Shown: one piece after another, positions 22,019 through 30,901 of the stretch
How positions within the stretch are numbered: the first letter of the stretch is position 1
Layout: each line of letters opens with the position of its first letter
Assembly (NCBI GenBank): GCA_018662005.1
Contig: JABJHA010000028.1
Location: 1-64,000, forward strand
Length of the DNA: 64,000 nucleotides
Direction of reading: 5' to 3'
Source of the DNA: Rhodospirillaceae bacterium
GTDB lineage: Bacteria; Pseudomonadota; Alphaproteobacteria; Rhodospirillales; JABHCV01
Program-made: the position numbers and the translations under genes
The notes under the pieces: model-generated
Told to the model about the DNA's origin: nothing
The model's database searches: none
Seen by the model: the letters and a program-made list of their open reading frames with translations, nothing else

Positions 22019-22318
22019 ATGTCCGGAAAAACAATTACACGTGCACAGTTAGGTGAATCGGTCTATCAGGAAGTTGGTTTGTCTCGAAGTGAGTCAGCTG
22101 ATCTTCTTGAATCAGTCCTGACCCATGTTTCTGATGCGCTGGCTCGTGGCGAGACCGTTAAAATATCGTCCTTTGGCAGTTTTTCCGTTCGTCAAAAAGG
22201 GCAACGTATCGGCCGCAATCCGAAAACCGGAGAGGAAGTTCCGATCCTGCCGCGTAAAGTTCTCGTCTTCCGTCCTTCCCAGGTTTTAAAGAACCGGATC
22301 AATAACAAAGGTCCTTAA
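22019..22318 (+). CDS. ihfA: integration host factor alpha subunit
   Basis: DNA-bending HU/IHF-family protein, heterodimer partner of IhfB. The 99-residue product has the DNA-binding arm [18 protein letters not shown] and the [12 protein letters not shown] motif. ATG at 22019 is preferred over the in-frame TTG at 22010. It follows fabH by about 105 bp and precedes the MerR gene by 25 bp, the order usual in proteobacteria. Confidence 0.95.
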   Translation: MSGKTITRAQLGESVYQEVGLSRSESADLLESVLTHVSDALARGETVKISSFGSFSVRQKGQRIGRNPKTGEEVPILPRKVLVFRPSQVLKNRINNKGP

Positions 22319-22343
22319 AACTTCTTAAGTAAAGAACGCTTCC

Positions 22344-22712
22344 ATGGCAAAATCGAGTTCCGCCTTCAGAACCATCAGTGAAGTCGCTGAGGAACTTGAC
22401 CTTCCCCAGCACGTTCTTCGATTTTGGGAATCCAAATTTAACGCGATTAAGCCCATGAAGCGCGGTGGTGGCCGTCGTTATTACCGTCCCCAGGACATTG
22501 ATATTCTGCGCCGTATTCGGGATCTTCTTTATGATGACGGATACACCATCAAGGGGGTGCAGAAACTGTTCAGGGAAGGTGGCAAGGACAGCGTCAAAGA
22601 GAGCAAATCAAAAAGCTCTGAAAGCGCGCCAGGCAAAGACACCAAAGTCCAGAAGGAACTAAAATCAATCCTTGGCGAGCTTGAAGACATTCGTTCTCTT
22701 GTGGGTGCGTAA
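22344..22712 (+). CDS. MerR-family transcriptional regulator
   Basis: A 122-residue regulator with an N-terminal winged helix: [23 protein letters not shown], then the [20 protein letters not shown] wing. A Lys/Ser-rich linker ([16 protein letters not shown]) leads to a short helix. There is no cysteine-based metal site, and its gene sits after ihfA as the conserved unassigned MerR protein does in many proteobacteria. The effector is unknown. Confidence 0.9.
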   Translation: MAKSSSAFRTISEVAEELDLPQHVLRFWESKFNAIKPMKRGGGRRYYRPQDIDILRRIRDLLYDDGYTIKGVQKLFREGGKDSVKESKSKSSESAPGKDTKVQKELKSILGELEDIRSLVGA

Positions 22713-22793
22713 ACAACTCCATTTGCCCCGTTGCACCCTATCGCCAGCACCCTTATAGTGCGGCCTCTGCCGATTGGCGAGAACCAGAATTAT

Positions 22794-22870
22794 CGGAGCG
22801 TGGCGCAGTCTGGTAGCGCACTACACTGGGGGTGTAGGGGTCGTAGGTTCAAATCCTATCGCTCCGACCA
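22794..22870 (+). tRNA. tRNA-Pro (GGG)
   Basis: Acceptor stem CGGAGCG/CGCTCCG, D-arm GGCGCAGTCTGGTAGCGC, anticodon stem CTACA/TGTAG with loop CTGGGGG (anticodon GGG at 22828-22830), T-arm with GGTTCAAATCC, and an encoded CCA at 22868-22870. Confidence 0.97.
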
Positions 22871-22877
22871 AATGACG

Positions 22878-22910
22878 AAAGGATCAGCCTTAATGGGCTG
22901 GTCCTTTTTT
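22878..22910 (+). terminator. rho-independent terminator after tRNA-Pro
   Basis: Stem AAAGGATCAGCC/GGCTGGTCCTTT (one T-G pair) with a six-base loop, running into six T. It begins 7 bp after the tRNA CCA end. Confidence 0.92.
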
Positions 22911-23024
22911 CATATTTAAAAAAGGCTGGGGATTTATCGAAGATAAATATTTACTGGGAACGGATACCGGTTATCATTATTTTACTCTCTTGAATTGAAC
23001 CGTATTGGACAGGTCCCGTAACCA

Positions 23025-23471
23025 ATGACGTCAGCCGAAGACCAGTTAAAGACCTTATTACAAGTCGCCGAAGGTAAATTTGATGGCCTGACCCAGGAAA
23101 ATTTGGGCCTTCAGCTTGAATTGGATGCCCTGAGGAAAGAAAATCAGGATCTTTCCCAGTCTTTCTTTGATTTGATGGACGCACAAAAGCTTGAGTCCGA
23201 ACAGATGGTTCAGTTGACCGAACAAATCTGGGCATTGGAGGAAGCGCTCGCGCTTTCCCGTGAAAAGGCCATGGAGCAAATGGATATTATGAAAACCAAG
23301 TTCAACTCCATGAACGATTACATGAAAGACACGCTGGAAGCGGCTTCTCAAAACGCTTCGCGCATTGAATTGGCGGCGCGCGTTTATGAAATGAGCCAGA
23401 AAACCCAACTCGACGATATTGACCAACAAGTTGCTGATTTTAATGATCAGCTTAAATCGGGAAAACTGTAA
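23025..23471 (+). CDS. coiled-coil hypothetical protein
   Basis: The 148-residue protein is predicted to be almost all helical with heptad-like Leu/Met spacing (LEEALALSREKAMEQMDIM) and is rich in Glu, Gln and Met. It has no Cys, signal peptide or membrane segment, and I do not recognise the family. It sits 42 bp upstream of the AOR-family gene on the same strand and probably shares its transcript, but a functional link is only an inference. Confidence 0.75.
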   Translation: MTSAEDQLKTLLQVAEGKFDGLTQENLGLQLELDALRKENQDLSQSFFDLMDAQKLESEQMVQLTEQIWALEEALALSREKAMEQMDIMKTKFNSMNDYMKDTLEAASQNASRIELAARVYEMSQKTQLDDIDQQVADFNDQLKSGKL

Positions 23472-23513
23472 CAACCCGAAGAGAAAATTCTCTAACGGGC
23501 AAGGAGAAGCCTC

Positions 23514-25334
23514 ATGTCATGGCAAGGTAAAGTTTTGCGCGTCAATTTGACCGCAGGCACCTGTGAAGGTGAAGAATTGAATATGGATTGGGCCTTCGGT
23601 TTTCTTGGTCAACGCGGTCTTGGGACCAAATATATGATGGCCGAAAGTGATCCTGCGGCCGACCCGCTTTCCCCGGGAAACAACCTTATTTTCGCCACCG
23701 GACCACTGACTGGAACACCGGCCTCAACGGGTGGGCGTTATTCGGTCATTACCAAAGGGGCGCTTGGCGGGGTCATCGCGTGTTCTAATTCAGGTGGCCA
23801 CTTTGGCGCCGAGTTAAAAAACGCCGGCTGGGATATGGTTATTTTCGAGGGCCGTTCTGAAAAACCCGTCTACCTTTTCATCGATGATGACGAAGCCCAG
23901 CTCCTTGATGCATCTGAAATTTGGGGGAAGTCTGTTTGGGAAACTGAACCGGCGATCAAATCCATGCATCAGGACCCGGAAATCAAAATCGCCTCCATCG
24001 GCGTCGCCGGTGAGAAGATGGTGCGTTTCGCCTGTGTCGTTAATGACCTTGACCGGGCCGCCGGGCGCTCTGGCGTGGGTGCGGTGATGGGCTCCAAGCA
24101 GCTGAAAGCTATTGCTGTGAAGGGAAACAAGGGGATCGGGGTCAAGGATATGGCAGCGTTTCTTGCCGCTGCGGCTGTCTCAAACAAACGCATCGCCGAT
24201 GATGACGAGGCCAAGGGTTTGACCGAAGACGGTACCATGTCGATGATGAATGTCACCAATTCCTATGGTTCTTTACCAACCCGCAATAATCGCGAATTGC
24301 AATTTGACGGTATTGATACGGTCAACCTTCAGGCCATGAAAGCACCCAGAAAAAGCGATGGAAAAACCAATCTGAAAACCAACAAGGCCTGCTTTGCCTG
24401 CACAATCGGTTGCGGACGGGTCGCGCAAATGGACCCGGATCATTTTTCTCTTTCCGAACGCAAGAATTTCCCGACCGTGTCGGGCGGCCTTGAATACGAA
24501 TCCGGCTACTCACTTGGGCCTATGGTCGGCGTCGATGATATTGAGGCTGCGACCTACGCCAATTACGTTTGTAACGAACAGGGCATGGACCCGATTTCAT
24601 TTGGGGCGACCCTGTCTGCCGCTATGGAACTGTTTGAAACCGGCGCGATTACCCAAAAGGAAACCGGTGGTATCAATCTTAAATTCGGTTCAGCCGAAGC
24701 TTTGGTGAAGATGGTTGAACTAACCGGCCGCGGCGAAGGATTTGGCGAAGAACTGGGGATGGGTTCGACCCGCCTGTGTGAAAAATACGGCCATCCGGAA
24801 TTCTCCATGGCCGTTAAGGGTCAGGAAATTCCCGGTTACGACGGACGCGCTATGCAGGGAATGGGCCTGGCCTACGCCACGTCCAACCGTGGTGCATGCC
24901 ATCTTAGGGCAAGCACCTACGGCGATGATTTTGAGCACATTCGCCCAGAGGGAAAAGCCAAGGTCGTCGTGGATACCCAAAATGATGCCAGTACAACGGA
25001 TTCCGCCGGAATTTGTCAGTTTCCAGGTTATAGCATGGAGGAAATATCGGCCTTGCTGTCGGCTGCCTGCGAGGGCGATTGGTCAGAAGAAAACCTTGCT
25101 GTCGTTGGCGAGCGCATCTGGAATCTTGAAAAACAGTTCAACCTTGCTGCCGGATTAACCATGGCCGACGACACCTTGCCGGAACGTATGCTCAAGGAAC
25201 CAGCCCCAAGCGGTGCTGCAAAGGGCCGGGTTTGTGAGTTGGACAAAATGCTGCCCGAATATTACGAATTGCGTGGCTGGGATAAAAAAGGCGAACCGAC
25301 AAAGAAAACCCTGACCCGGCTATCACTGGACTAA
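23514..25334 (+). CDS. aldehyde:ferredoxin oxidoreductase family tungstoenzyme
   Basis: Tungsten-bispyranopterin/[4Fe-4S] enzyme family that oxidises aldehydes to acids or runs in reverse. The 606 residues match AOR length. The cluster cysteines C293, C296 and C300 (CFACTIGC) and the distal C501 (AGICQF) are present, as are the N-terminal pterin segment (GQRGLGTKYM, GRYSVITKG, NSGGHFGAEL) and DLDRAAGRSGVGAVMGSK. ATG at 23514 follows AAGGAGAAGCC. No ferredoxin-like or FAD subunit is adjacent, so the electron partner is unknown. A MoaD/ThiS-like gene follows 13 bp downstream. The substrate cannot be deduced. Confidence 0.93.
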   Translation: MSWQGKVLRVNLTAGTCEGEELNMDWAFGFLGQRGLGTKYMMAESDPAADPLSPGNNLIFATGPLTGTPASTGGRYSVITKGALGGVIACSNSGGHFGAELKNAGWDMVIFEGRSEKPVYLFIDDDEAQLLDASEIWGKSVWETEPAIKSMHQDPEIKIASIGVAGEKMVRFACVVNDLDRAAGRSGVGAVMGSKQLKAIAVKGNKGIGVKDMAAFLAAAAVSNKRIADDDEAKGLTEDGTMSMMNVTNSYGSLPTRNNRELQFDGIDTVNLQAMKAPRKSDGKTNLKTNKACFACTIGCGRVAQMDPDHFSLSERKNFPTVSGGLEYESGYSLGPMVGVDDIEAATYANYVCNEQGMDPISFGATLSAAMELFETGAITQKETGGINLKFGSAEALVKMVELTGRGEGFGEELGMGSTRLCEKYGHPEFSMAVKGQEIPGYDGRAMQGMGLAYATSNRGACHLRASTYGDDFEHIRPEGKAKVVVDTQNDASTTDSAGICQFPGYSMEEISALLSAACEGDWSEENLAVVGERIWNLEKQFNLAAGLTMADDTLPERMLKEPAPSGAAKGRVCELDKMLPEYYELRGWDKKGEPTKKTLTRLSLD

Positions 25335-25347
25335 AGCAAGTCCGGAA

Positions 25348-25590
25348 ATGAAAATTCATCTTCATTTCATCGCCCTGCGGATGCCCGAACTGCCAACTGA
25401 AGGCAAGGACGAACTTGAACTCAAGGAGGGCGCGAGCCTTTCCGATGCTCTTGATATGCTGGGGGTTAGCGATATCAATTCCTATATGACGCTGGTCAAT
25501 GAGACGTCAATTCCCGCAACCGAGCGCGCAACAACCGTTCTCGTTGAAGGTGATACCCTGACCCTGTTTTCCCCGATCAAGGGCGGATAG
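25348..25590 (+). CDS. MoaD/ThiS-family small sulfur-carrier-like protein
   Basis: The 80-residue beta-grasp protein ends in Gly-Gly (SPIKGG), as needed for adenylation and thiocarboxylation. LKEGASLSDALDMLGV matches the MoaD helix region. Placed directly after the AOR-type gene, it is plausibly dedicated to tungstopterin assembly or to the enzyme itself. It is 13 bp after the AOR gene and 3 bp before the transporter, so one operon is likely. Confidence 0.85.
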   Translation: MKIHLHFIALRMPELPTEGKDELELKEGASLSDALDMLGVSDINSYMTLVNETSIPATERATTVLVEGDTLTLFSPIKGG

Positions 25591-25593
25591 GCA

Positions 25594-26544
25594 GTGAATT
25601 CCCAGAGCGACGGCGAGCGAGCCGTCCTGACCGGCATCCTGCTGATCGTGCTGTCCATGTCGATTGTCCCCCTCATGGATGGTTTGGCCAAGGTGTTGAG
25701 TGCCCGCTACCCGGTCGTTGAGATCGTCTGGGCGCGATATTTCTTTCACCTGTTATATCTTCTGCCCATTGTCGTCGTTCGCTTTGGTGCCTCGGCATTA
25801 ATTCCGCGTCACCCGTTATTGCAAATATTCCGCGGCGGATTGTTGCTGATCTCGACATTTTTATTTTTTGCCGCCATCGCCCAAATGCCAATTGCCGACG
25901 CCCTTGCACTGGTTTTTATTTCCCCCCTCATCGTAACGGCCTTGTCGCCGGTGCTCCTGGGTGAACAGGTTGGGTCCAGGCGTTGGGCTGCTGTATGGAC
26001 GGGTTTTATTGGCGCCCTGATCATCATTCGGCCCGGATTTATATCTATCGATACAGGCACTGTTTTGGCTCTTGCCGCAGGGATTATCTATGCCTTTTAT
26101 ATGATTGCGACCCGAAAACTTTCCGGAACCTCACCACCCCTTGTCACCCTTACTTATACGGCCCTTCTCGGGGCCGTGGTAACAAGTGCCATCGTCCCAT
26201 TTCAATGGATTATGCCCGGGGCGTTTGATTTTTTGTTGATGGCGGCAATGGGACTTTGCGCGGCGGCTGGTCACTTCCTGCTGATTAAAGCCTTCGAGTA
26301 TGCGCCGGCATCGGTGTTGGCACCCTTTGGCTATTCGGAAATTGTCATGGCGACCATCATTGGATTTGTCATCTTTGGGGACTTTCCCGATACGTGGACC
26401 TGGTTTGGTATTGCCGTCATTATCAGCAGTGGTATTTATGTTTCAATTCGTGAGCGACGCTTCAATAAGTCCACCGCATCTGTTCCCGCCCAGGGACCGT
26501 TCCCGGATATAGCAAAAAAGGCCGCCGCCGATGCTGATCAATGA
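25594..26544 (+). CDS. EamA/DMT-superfamily permease
   Basis: Inner-membrane permease of 316 residues with about ten hydrophobic segments arranged as two EamA repeats. The first repeat ends with a GEQVGSRRWAAVWTGFIGALIIIRP-type block and the second with a FGDFPDTWTWFGIAVIISSG block. The start is GTG at 25594, 3 bp after the MoaD-like gene. Substrate unknown; it could export a product of the upstream oxidoreductase, but nothing in the sequence proves it. Confidence 0.88.
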   Translation: MNSQSDGERAVLTGILLIVLSMSIVPLMDGLAKVLSARYPVVEIVWARYFFHLLYLLPIVVVRFGASALIPRHPLLQIFRGGLLLISTFLFFAAIAQMPIADALALVFISPLIVTALSPVLLGEQVGSRRWAAVWTGFIGALIIIRPGFISIDTGTVLALAAGIIYAFYMIATRKLSGTSPPLVTLTYTALLGAVVTSAIVPFQWIMPGAFDFLLMAAMGLCAAAGHFLLIKAFEYAPASVLAPFGYSEIVMATIIGFVIFGDFPDTWTWFGIAVIISSGIYVSIRERRFNKSTASVPAQGPFPDIAKKAAADADQ

Positions 26545-26686
26545 ATTGAGAGTTGGCCGCAGAATTCATGGAATTTATATAGGGTCAAAATTTATTCAAA
26601 CAATTCATTGCACGCTTGTAAGCCACCCTGAAATAGGGAATGCTCTGAAATAACAAAGATTTAAAGATAATAAAGAGGGCTGTTTT

Positions 26687-27031
26687 ATGTCTGAGAATGA
26701 CGACTATAAAGATCTGTTAAAGCAAAAACATTTCCTTGGCGAGGTTGAGCAAGCCATTCGTTTCGCCAATACCGAGTTGATCCACAAACAGATTCCAATT
26801 CTGAACAAGGACACGATCCTTGCTTTCGCCGTTCAGGTTGGAAAATTGCGGGCTAACTATCTGGAAGCAGCCTTCAAGGTTGGCCTCAACGAAAGCGGCA
26901 GTGCGCCGGAGGCCGACGTTATCGACGACATTAAAAGAAAGCGTGAATTGTTTGAAGTCGCACGCGATGCTTTTGAAGCCTTGCGTGACGCCATCGAGAA
27001 GGGCTACGTCGATATTGATATTGTAGATTAA
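26687..27031 (+). CDS. small helical hypothetical protein
   Basis: A 114-residue cytoplasmic protein with no Cys, predicted to be all helix. The segments FLGEVEQAIRFANTELIHKQIPIL and AFAVQVGKLRANYLEAAFKVG suggest a conserved core. It starts after AAAGAGGGCTG. Its stop overlaps by 4 bp the stop of the convergent STAS gene. I do not recognise the family. Confidence 0.72.
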   Translation: MSENDDYKDLLKQKHFLGEVEQAIRFANTELIHKQIPILNKDTILAFAVQVGKLRANYLEAAFKVGLNESGSAPEADVIDDIKRKRELFEVARDAFEALRDAIEKGYVDIDIVD

Positions 27032-27354
27032 CGCTTAAGAGCGGCTTCAAGAGTCTCTTCTATATCAAAAACCGTTTCCAACCGGGCCAGATTAAAGACC
27101 CGCATCACCGAGGGATTGATTGAGGCAATGGTGAAATCCTTGCCTTTTTTACGGGCATTCTGAAACGCTTCGAGCAGACTGGCGATACCGGAACTGTCAA
27201 TCAGTTCAACCCCCGACAGATCGACGACGATGGAACGACCCTGCGGTGCGCTTTCCATCAATATGGTCCTGACATCTCCCGAAAATTCCAAATCAATATC
27301 GCCGCTAAAGGAAATGATGACAGTGTCACTTTCGGTCCAGACTTTATGTTTCAT
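27028..27354 (-). CDS. STAS-domain anti-anti-sigma factor-like protein
   Basis: A 108-residue single STAS domain of the SpoIIAA/RsbV type. VVDLSGVELIDSSGIASLLEAF places the phosphorylatable serine at S54/S55. Partners in the family are a HATPase serine kinase (SpoIIAB/RsbW-like) and a PP2C phosphatase; neither is in this window. Role in partner switching is inferred from the motif only. Confidence 0.88.
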   Translation of the reverse strand: MKHKVWTESDTVIISFSGDIDLEFSGDVRTILMESAPQGRSIVVDLSGVELIDSSGIASLLEAFQNARKKGKDFTIASINPSVMRVFNLARLETVFDIEETLEAALKR

Positions 27355-27415
27355 CTTGTTACCTTGATCGGTTCACTATCGAAACAGACAACTGCAAATG
27401 CAGTCGAAGCAGGCG

Positions 27416-27661
27416 TTAATTAACAAGGGCACGACCAGCATCGGTTAATTTACAAATCAGCCAGTCTGGCTTCAAGGGATTGGCAAACCATGGCTCAGCC
27501 CAGCCATGTTCAATACAACTTTTGACGGTACGTTCACTGACCTTGCGGCCATTGTTATCAAAAAGCGGGAGTTTTCCAGCGGGTTGATCGCAACCACGCC
27601 GAAGCCAGCGTAATTGCTGCTCGGTTGCCTTGCTGTTGGTTGCCTTTGGCTTTTTGGCCAT
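27416..27661 (-). CDS. small basic hypothetical protein
   Basis: An 81-residue Lys/Arg-rich protein. EQQLRWLRRG, SERTVKSCIEHGWAEPW and ICKLTDAGRALV resemble a winged-helix DNA-binding pattern (the last strand-helix is like the LTDKG segment of MarR-type wings). The family is not recognised. It is read from ATG at 27661, 52 bp downstream of the ispDF stop on the same strand. Confidence 0.65.
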   Translation of the reverse strand: MAKKPKATNSKATEQQLRWLRRGCDQPAGKLPLFDNNGRKVSERTVKSCIEHGWAEPWFANPLKPDWLICKLTDAGRALVN

Positions 27662-27713
27662 TATTATGCCCCCTGATCATTATCAGACATTATGCTACGG
27701 CACTTCTACACAA

Positions 27714-28877
27714 TCAGGCAAGGCAGGGGGTTTTCACGGTGGCTACCGCCTGTGCGGCAATACCTTCCTTACGGCCGGTAAATCCCAGTTGTTCTGTCGT
27801 CGTCGCCTTGATGGAAATGCGCTGTTGTTGAATGCCGAGCACAGTGGCGGTGGCTTCGCGCATGGCCTTCCGATGGGGGCCGATTTTCGGGTCTTCGCAA
27901 ATAATGGTGATATCCACATTGACGATTTCGCCACCACCCATGTTGATCAAATCATGGGCATGGGCAAGAAATAAATCCGAAGATGCATCCTTCCACCGGG
28001 TATCGCCGGGTGGGAAATGACTGCCGATATCTTCTGCGCCAATGGCCCCAAGCAGGGCATCGGTCAGGGCATGAAAGGCGACATCGGCATCGGAATGCCC
28101 GTCCAGGGCGAAGCTGTGGGGGATGTTGACACCGCACAAAGTGACCTGATCACCTTTACAAAAACGGTGGACATCGAAGCCTGTGCCCGTTCGATATTCC
28201 ATATCCGTCAGATTTTGCTCAGCCAATTTCAAGTCATCCATTGTTGTTATTTTAACGTTTTCTGCGTTGCCCAAAACAAGTTCGACAGCCAGGCCGGCAT
28301 TTTCGGCAACCGCTGCGTCGTCGGTCATTGAATCCGGTTCGCAATTTTTGTGGGCTTCAAAAATATCGACAAAATGAAAACCTTGTGGTGTCTGGGCTCG
28401 CCAAAGACCTGCTCTGTCGAGGGTTGTTTTAACAAACCCGTCATCGCTGCTTTTTAGCGTGTCATGGACGGGCAGGGCAGCGATGGCTCCTTTTGAGTTC
28501 CCTAATGCGTCAATCACCCGATCGATAATGTCGCTGGAGACAAATGGCCTGGCCGCATCGTGAATGAGCACAAGCTCGGGGGCCATGGCTGTTAAACTTT
28601 CCAGTCCAAGACAAACCGATTGCTGGCGGCTAGGTCCGCCAAATACTGGCTCCAGCAAATCGGGTAAATCCCCGCAGGCAAGGGCGGCGTCATATAAATC
28701 CCTGTCATCCGGGTGAATGACAGCGCGCACAGCCGTAATTTGCGGATGCCCGGTAAAGGCGTTCAGGGTGCGCCAGATCACCGGATATCCGCCAACAGAG
28801 CTATATTGTTTGGGCACTTCACTGCCGAAACGATGGCCGCGACCCGCACCAACCACAAGGGCGATACAACCGCTCAT
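27714..28877 (-). CDS. ispDF: bifunctional IspD/IspF of the MEP isoprenoid pathway
   Basis: The N-terminal domain (about 1-225) is the MEP cytidylyltransferase (VVGAGRGHRFGSEVPKQY nucleotide motif). The C-terminal domain (about 229-387) is MECDP synthase (GTGFDVHRF, GHSDADVAFHALTDALLGAIGAEDIGSHFP zinc site). The fusion is common in alphaproteobacteria; IspE is not in the window. The start MSGCIALVVGAG at 28877 is preferred over a further upstream start that adds 23 residues unlike the family. Confidence 0.95.
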   Translation of the reverse strand: MSGCIALVVGAGRGHRFGSEVPKQYSSVGGYPVIWRTLNAFTGHPQITAVRAVIHPDDRDLYDAALACGDLPDLLEPVFGGPSRQQSVCLGLESLTAMAPELVLIHDAARPFVSSDIIDRVIDALGNSKGAIAALPVHDTLKSSDDGFVKTTLDRAGLWRAQTPQGFHFVDIFEAHKNCEPDSMTDDAAVAENAGLAVELVLGNAENVKITTMDDLKLAEQNLTDMEYRTGTGFDVHRFCKGDQVTLCGVNIPHSFALDGHSDADVAFHALTDALLGAIGAEDIGSHFPPGDTRWKDASSDLFLAHAHDLINMGGGEIVNVDITIICEDPKIGPHRKAMREATATVLGIQQQRISIKATTTEQLGFTGRKEGIAAQAVATVKTPCLA

Positions 28878-28979
28878 ATCAATCCCGCAACAAATAGCAT
28901 AAAATTTCTGTCCAAAGGGGTCACCGAAGTGCTCTAATTTGCACACGTGTTACTACATTATAAAGGTAAAATTCCAGCC

Positions 28980-29798
28980 ATGATGGAAGAATTTCTGTTT
29001 AGCCTGTCCGCCTTTGCGGCCCTGTTGCCTTCCGCCTTTGTCGCCCTGAAGCGACGTCAGGCCGGGCGTGGTGATGAGGGCAGGGACGCTACCTTCTGGC
29101 TGACACTGGCCGTCGCCGTTGCAGGGCCCCTTGTTTGGGTCATCGTCAAGATGTCCGGTGCCTGGCAAACCGGCTTGTCGACGACATTATGGGTAACCAT
29201 TGCCGCCTCGATGATGATCTTTGCCGTCCTTACCGTCCTCAATGACAAGGCCTGGCGACTGACGCCACTGCTTATCCCGTATATGGCTGTGCTGGCTGTT
29301 TTCGCTATTGTCTGGCAGCAGGCGCCTGTCGCCCGACCGCTGATGGACAAGCCGGGTGGCTGGATTGAAGCGCATATCCTGGTTTCCGTCGCCACTTACG
29401 CCCTGGTCACCATTGCTGCGGTCGCTGCATTGGCCGCCTTTCTTCAGGAGCGCGCACTGAAAACCAAACATCCAACACCCCTGACCCGCATGTTGCCATC
29501 CGTCGCCGAAAGTGAAAGCCTTTTGGTGCGTTTGTTGATTGTCGGCGAAGTGGTGCTGGGGCTGGGACTGGTCACCGGAATGGCGACCCAGTATCAGGAA
29601 ACCGGTCACTTTTTAACCTGGGACCACAAAGCGATCCTGTCGTTGACGTCTTTCGCTGTTATCGGCGTTTTGCTTGCTGCTCATTTCATCAGTGGAGTCC
29701 GGGGACGTCGGGTGACCCGTATCGTGCTGCTTGCTTACCTTCTACTGACGTTGGGGTATCCGGGTGTCAAATTTGTCACCGATGTATTGATCGGCTGA
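28980..29798 (+). CDS. CcsA/YpjD-like cytochrome c assembly family membrane protein
   Basis: A 272-residue polytopic protein with about eight hydrophobic segments and the conserved CcsA-domain histidines: WIEAHILVSVATYAL, LTWDHKAIL and AAHFISGVRGRR. This is the short YpjD-type member, not the full CcsA/CcmF system. Heme-handling is the family role; the specific role here is not known. ATG at 28980 is chosen; a GTG at 28947 is possible but gives an unlikely N-terminus. It is divergent from ispDF. Confidence 0.85.
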   Translation: MMEEFLFSLSAFAALLPSAFVALKRRQAGRGDEGRDATFWLTLAVAVAGPLVWVIVKMSGAWQTGLSTTLWVTIAASMMIFAVLTVLNDKAWRLTPLLIPYMAVLAVFAIVWQQAPVARPLMDKPGGWIEAHILVSVATYALVTIAAVAALAAFLQERALKTKHPTPLTRMLPSVAESESLLVRLLIVGEVVLGLGLVTGMATQYQETGHFLTWDHKAILSLTSFAVIGVLLAAHFISGVRGRRVTRIVLLAYLLLTLGYPGVKFVTDVLIG

Positions 29799-29913
29799 TT
29801 TTTTTCCCTTCAAACCCTATTTTCGTTGCTTTTTTGCCACATATGCACAATAAACAGGCATCTTATTTGGGTGTTTGGCCACTGTGCCATTAAAAGAGTA
29901 AAAAGTCCGCAAA

Positions 29914-30900
29914 ATGAGCATCTCTATCGGTAACGTCATCATCGATGATCCGGTTATTCTGGCCCCTATGTCCGGGGTCAGTGATTTGCCGTTTCGCCGC
30001 CAGGTCAAACGTTGTGGCGCCGGGTTGGTGGTGTCAGAAATGATTGCCAGCAAGGCGATGGTTCGAGCCGCCAGAAAAACCCTTAAAATGTCGACCTCAT
30101 GCAGTGATGAATTGCCGATGGCTGTTCAGTTGGCAGGTTGTGAGCCCGAGATTGTCGCCGAGGCGGCGAAACTGAATCAGGACCGGGGCGCCGCTATCAT
30201 CGATATCAACATGGGCTGCCCGGTCAAGAAGGTGGTTAAGGGAGAAGCCGGTTCGGCATTAATGCGTGACGAGGTTCTGGCCGGGAAAATTCTCGAGACC
30301 GTGGTCAAAGCGGTCGATATTCCAGTCACCCTGAAGATGCGAACCGGCTGGGACACAGACAGTCGAAACGCACCGAAACTGGCAAAAATCGCCGAAGACT
30401 GCGGTATCAAGGCGGTCACCGTCCATGGACGCACCCGCAACCAGTTTTACAAGGGTAAAGCCGATTGGCCGTTTATCGCCAAGGTTAAGGAAGCCGTATC
30501 AATCCCTGTTATCGGTAATGGCGACGTCACCACCCTGAACGATGCCAAAACCCTGTTAGAGCAGTCAGGCGCTGATGGCGTCATGATTGGCCGGGGCACT
30601 TATGGTCGGCCGTGGTTTCCGGGGCAGGTTATTCATTTCCTGAAAACCGGCGAGGAACTTGCCGACCCCTGTCTTGAGAACCAACTTGCCATCCTGCTGG
30701 ATCATTACACCGAAATCCTCTCCCATTACGGCAGTTATGCGGGCATTCGCATCGCCCGCAAGCATATTGGCTGGTATTCAAAAGGCTTGCCGGGATCGGC
30801 AGATTTCCGCGCTCTGGTCATGGCGGGAACAGATGAAAACCGGGTGATTGATATGATCAAACAGTTTTACCTGCCATTGATTGATTTGAAGGCGGCGTAA
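29914..30900 (+). CDS. dusB: tRNA-dihydrouridine synthase B (NifR3)
   Basis: FMN enzyme reducing uridines in the tRNA D-loop. The 328-residue TIM-barrel protein has [14 protein letters not shown] near the N-terminus and catalytic C102 in [10 protein letters not shown], with [16 protein letters not shown] and the GDV loop. It heads the nifR3-ntrB-ntrC-ntrY-ntrX series typical of alphaproteobacteria. One base separates it from ntrB. Confidence 0.96.
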   Translation: MSISIGNVIIDDPVILAPMSGVSDLPFRRQVKRCGAGLVVSEMIASKAMVRAARKTLKMSTSCSDELPMAVQLAGCEPEIVAEAAKLNQDRGAAIIDINMGCPVKKVVKGEAGSALMRDEVLAGKILETVVKAVDIPVTLKMRTGWDTDSRNAPKLAKIAEDCGIKAVTVHGRTRNQFYKGKADWPFIAKVKEAVSIPVIGNGDVTTLNDAKTLLEQSGADGVMIGRGTYGRPWFPGQVIHFLKTGEELADPCLENQLAILLDHYTEILSHYGSYAGIRIARKHIGWYSKGLPGSADFRALVMAGTDENRVIDMIKQFYLPLIDLKAA

Positions 30901-30901
30901 A

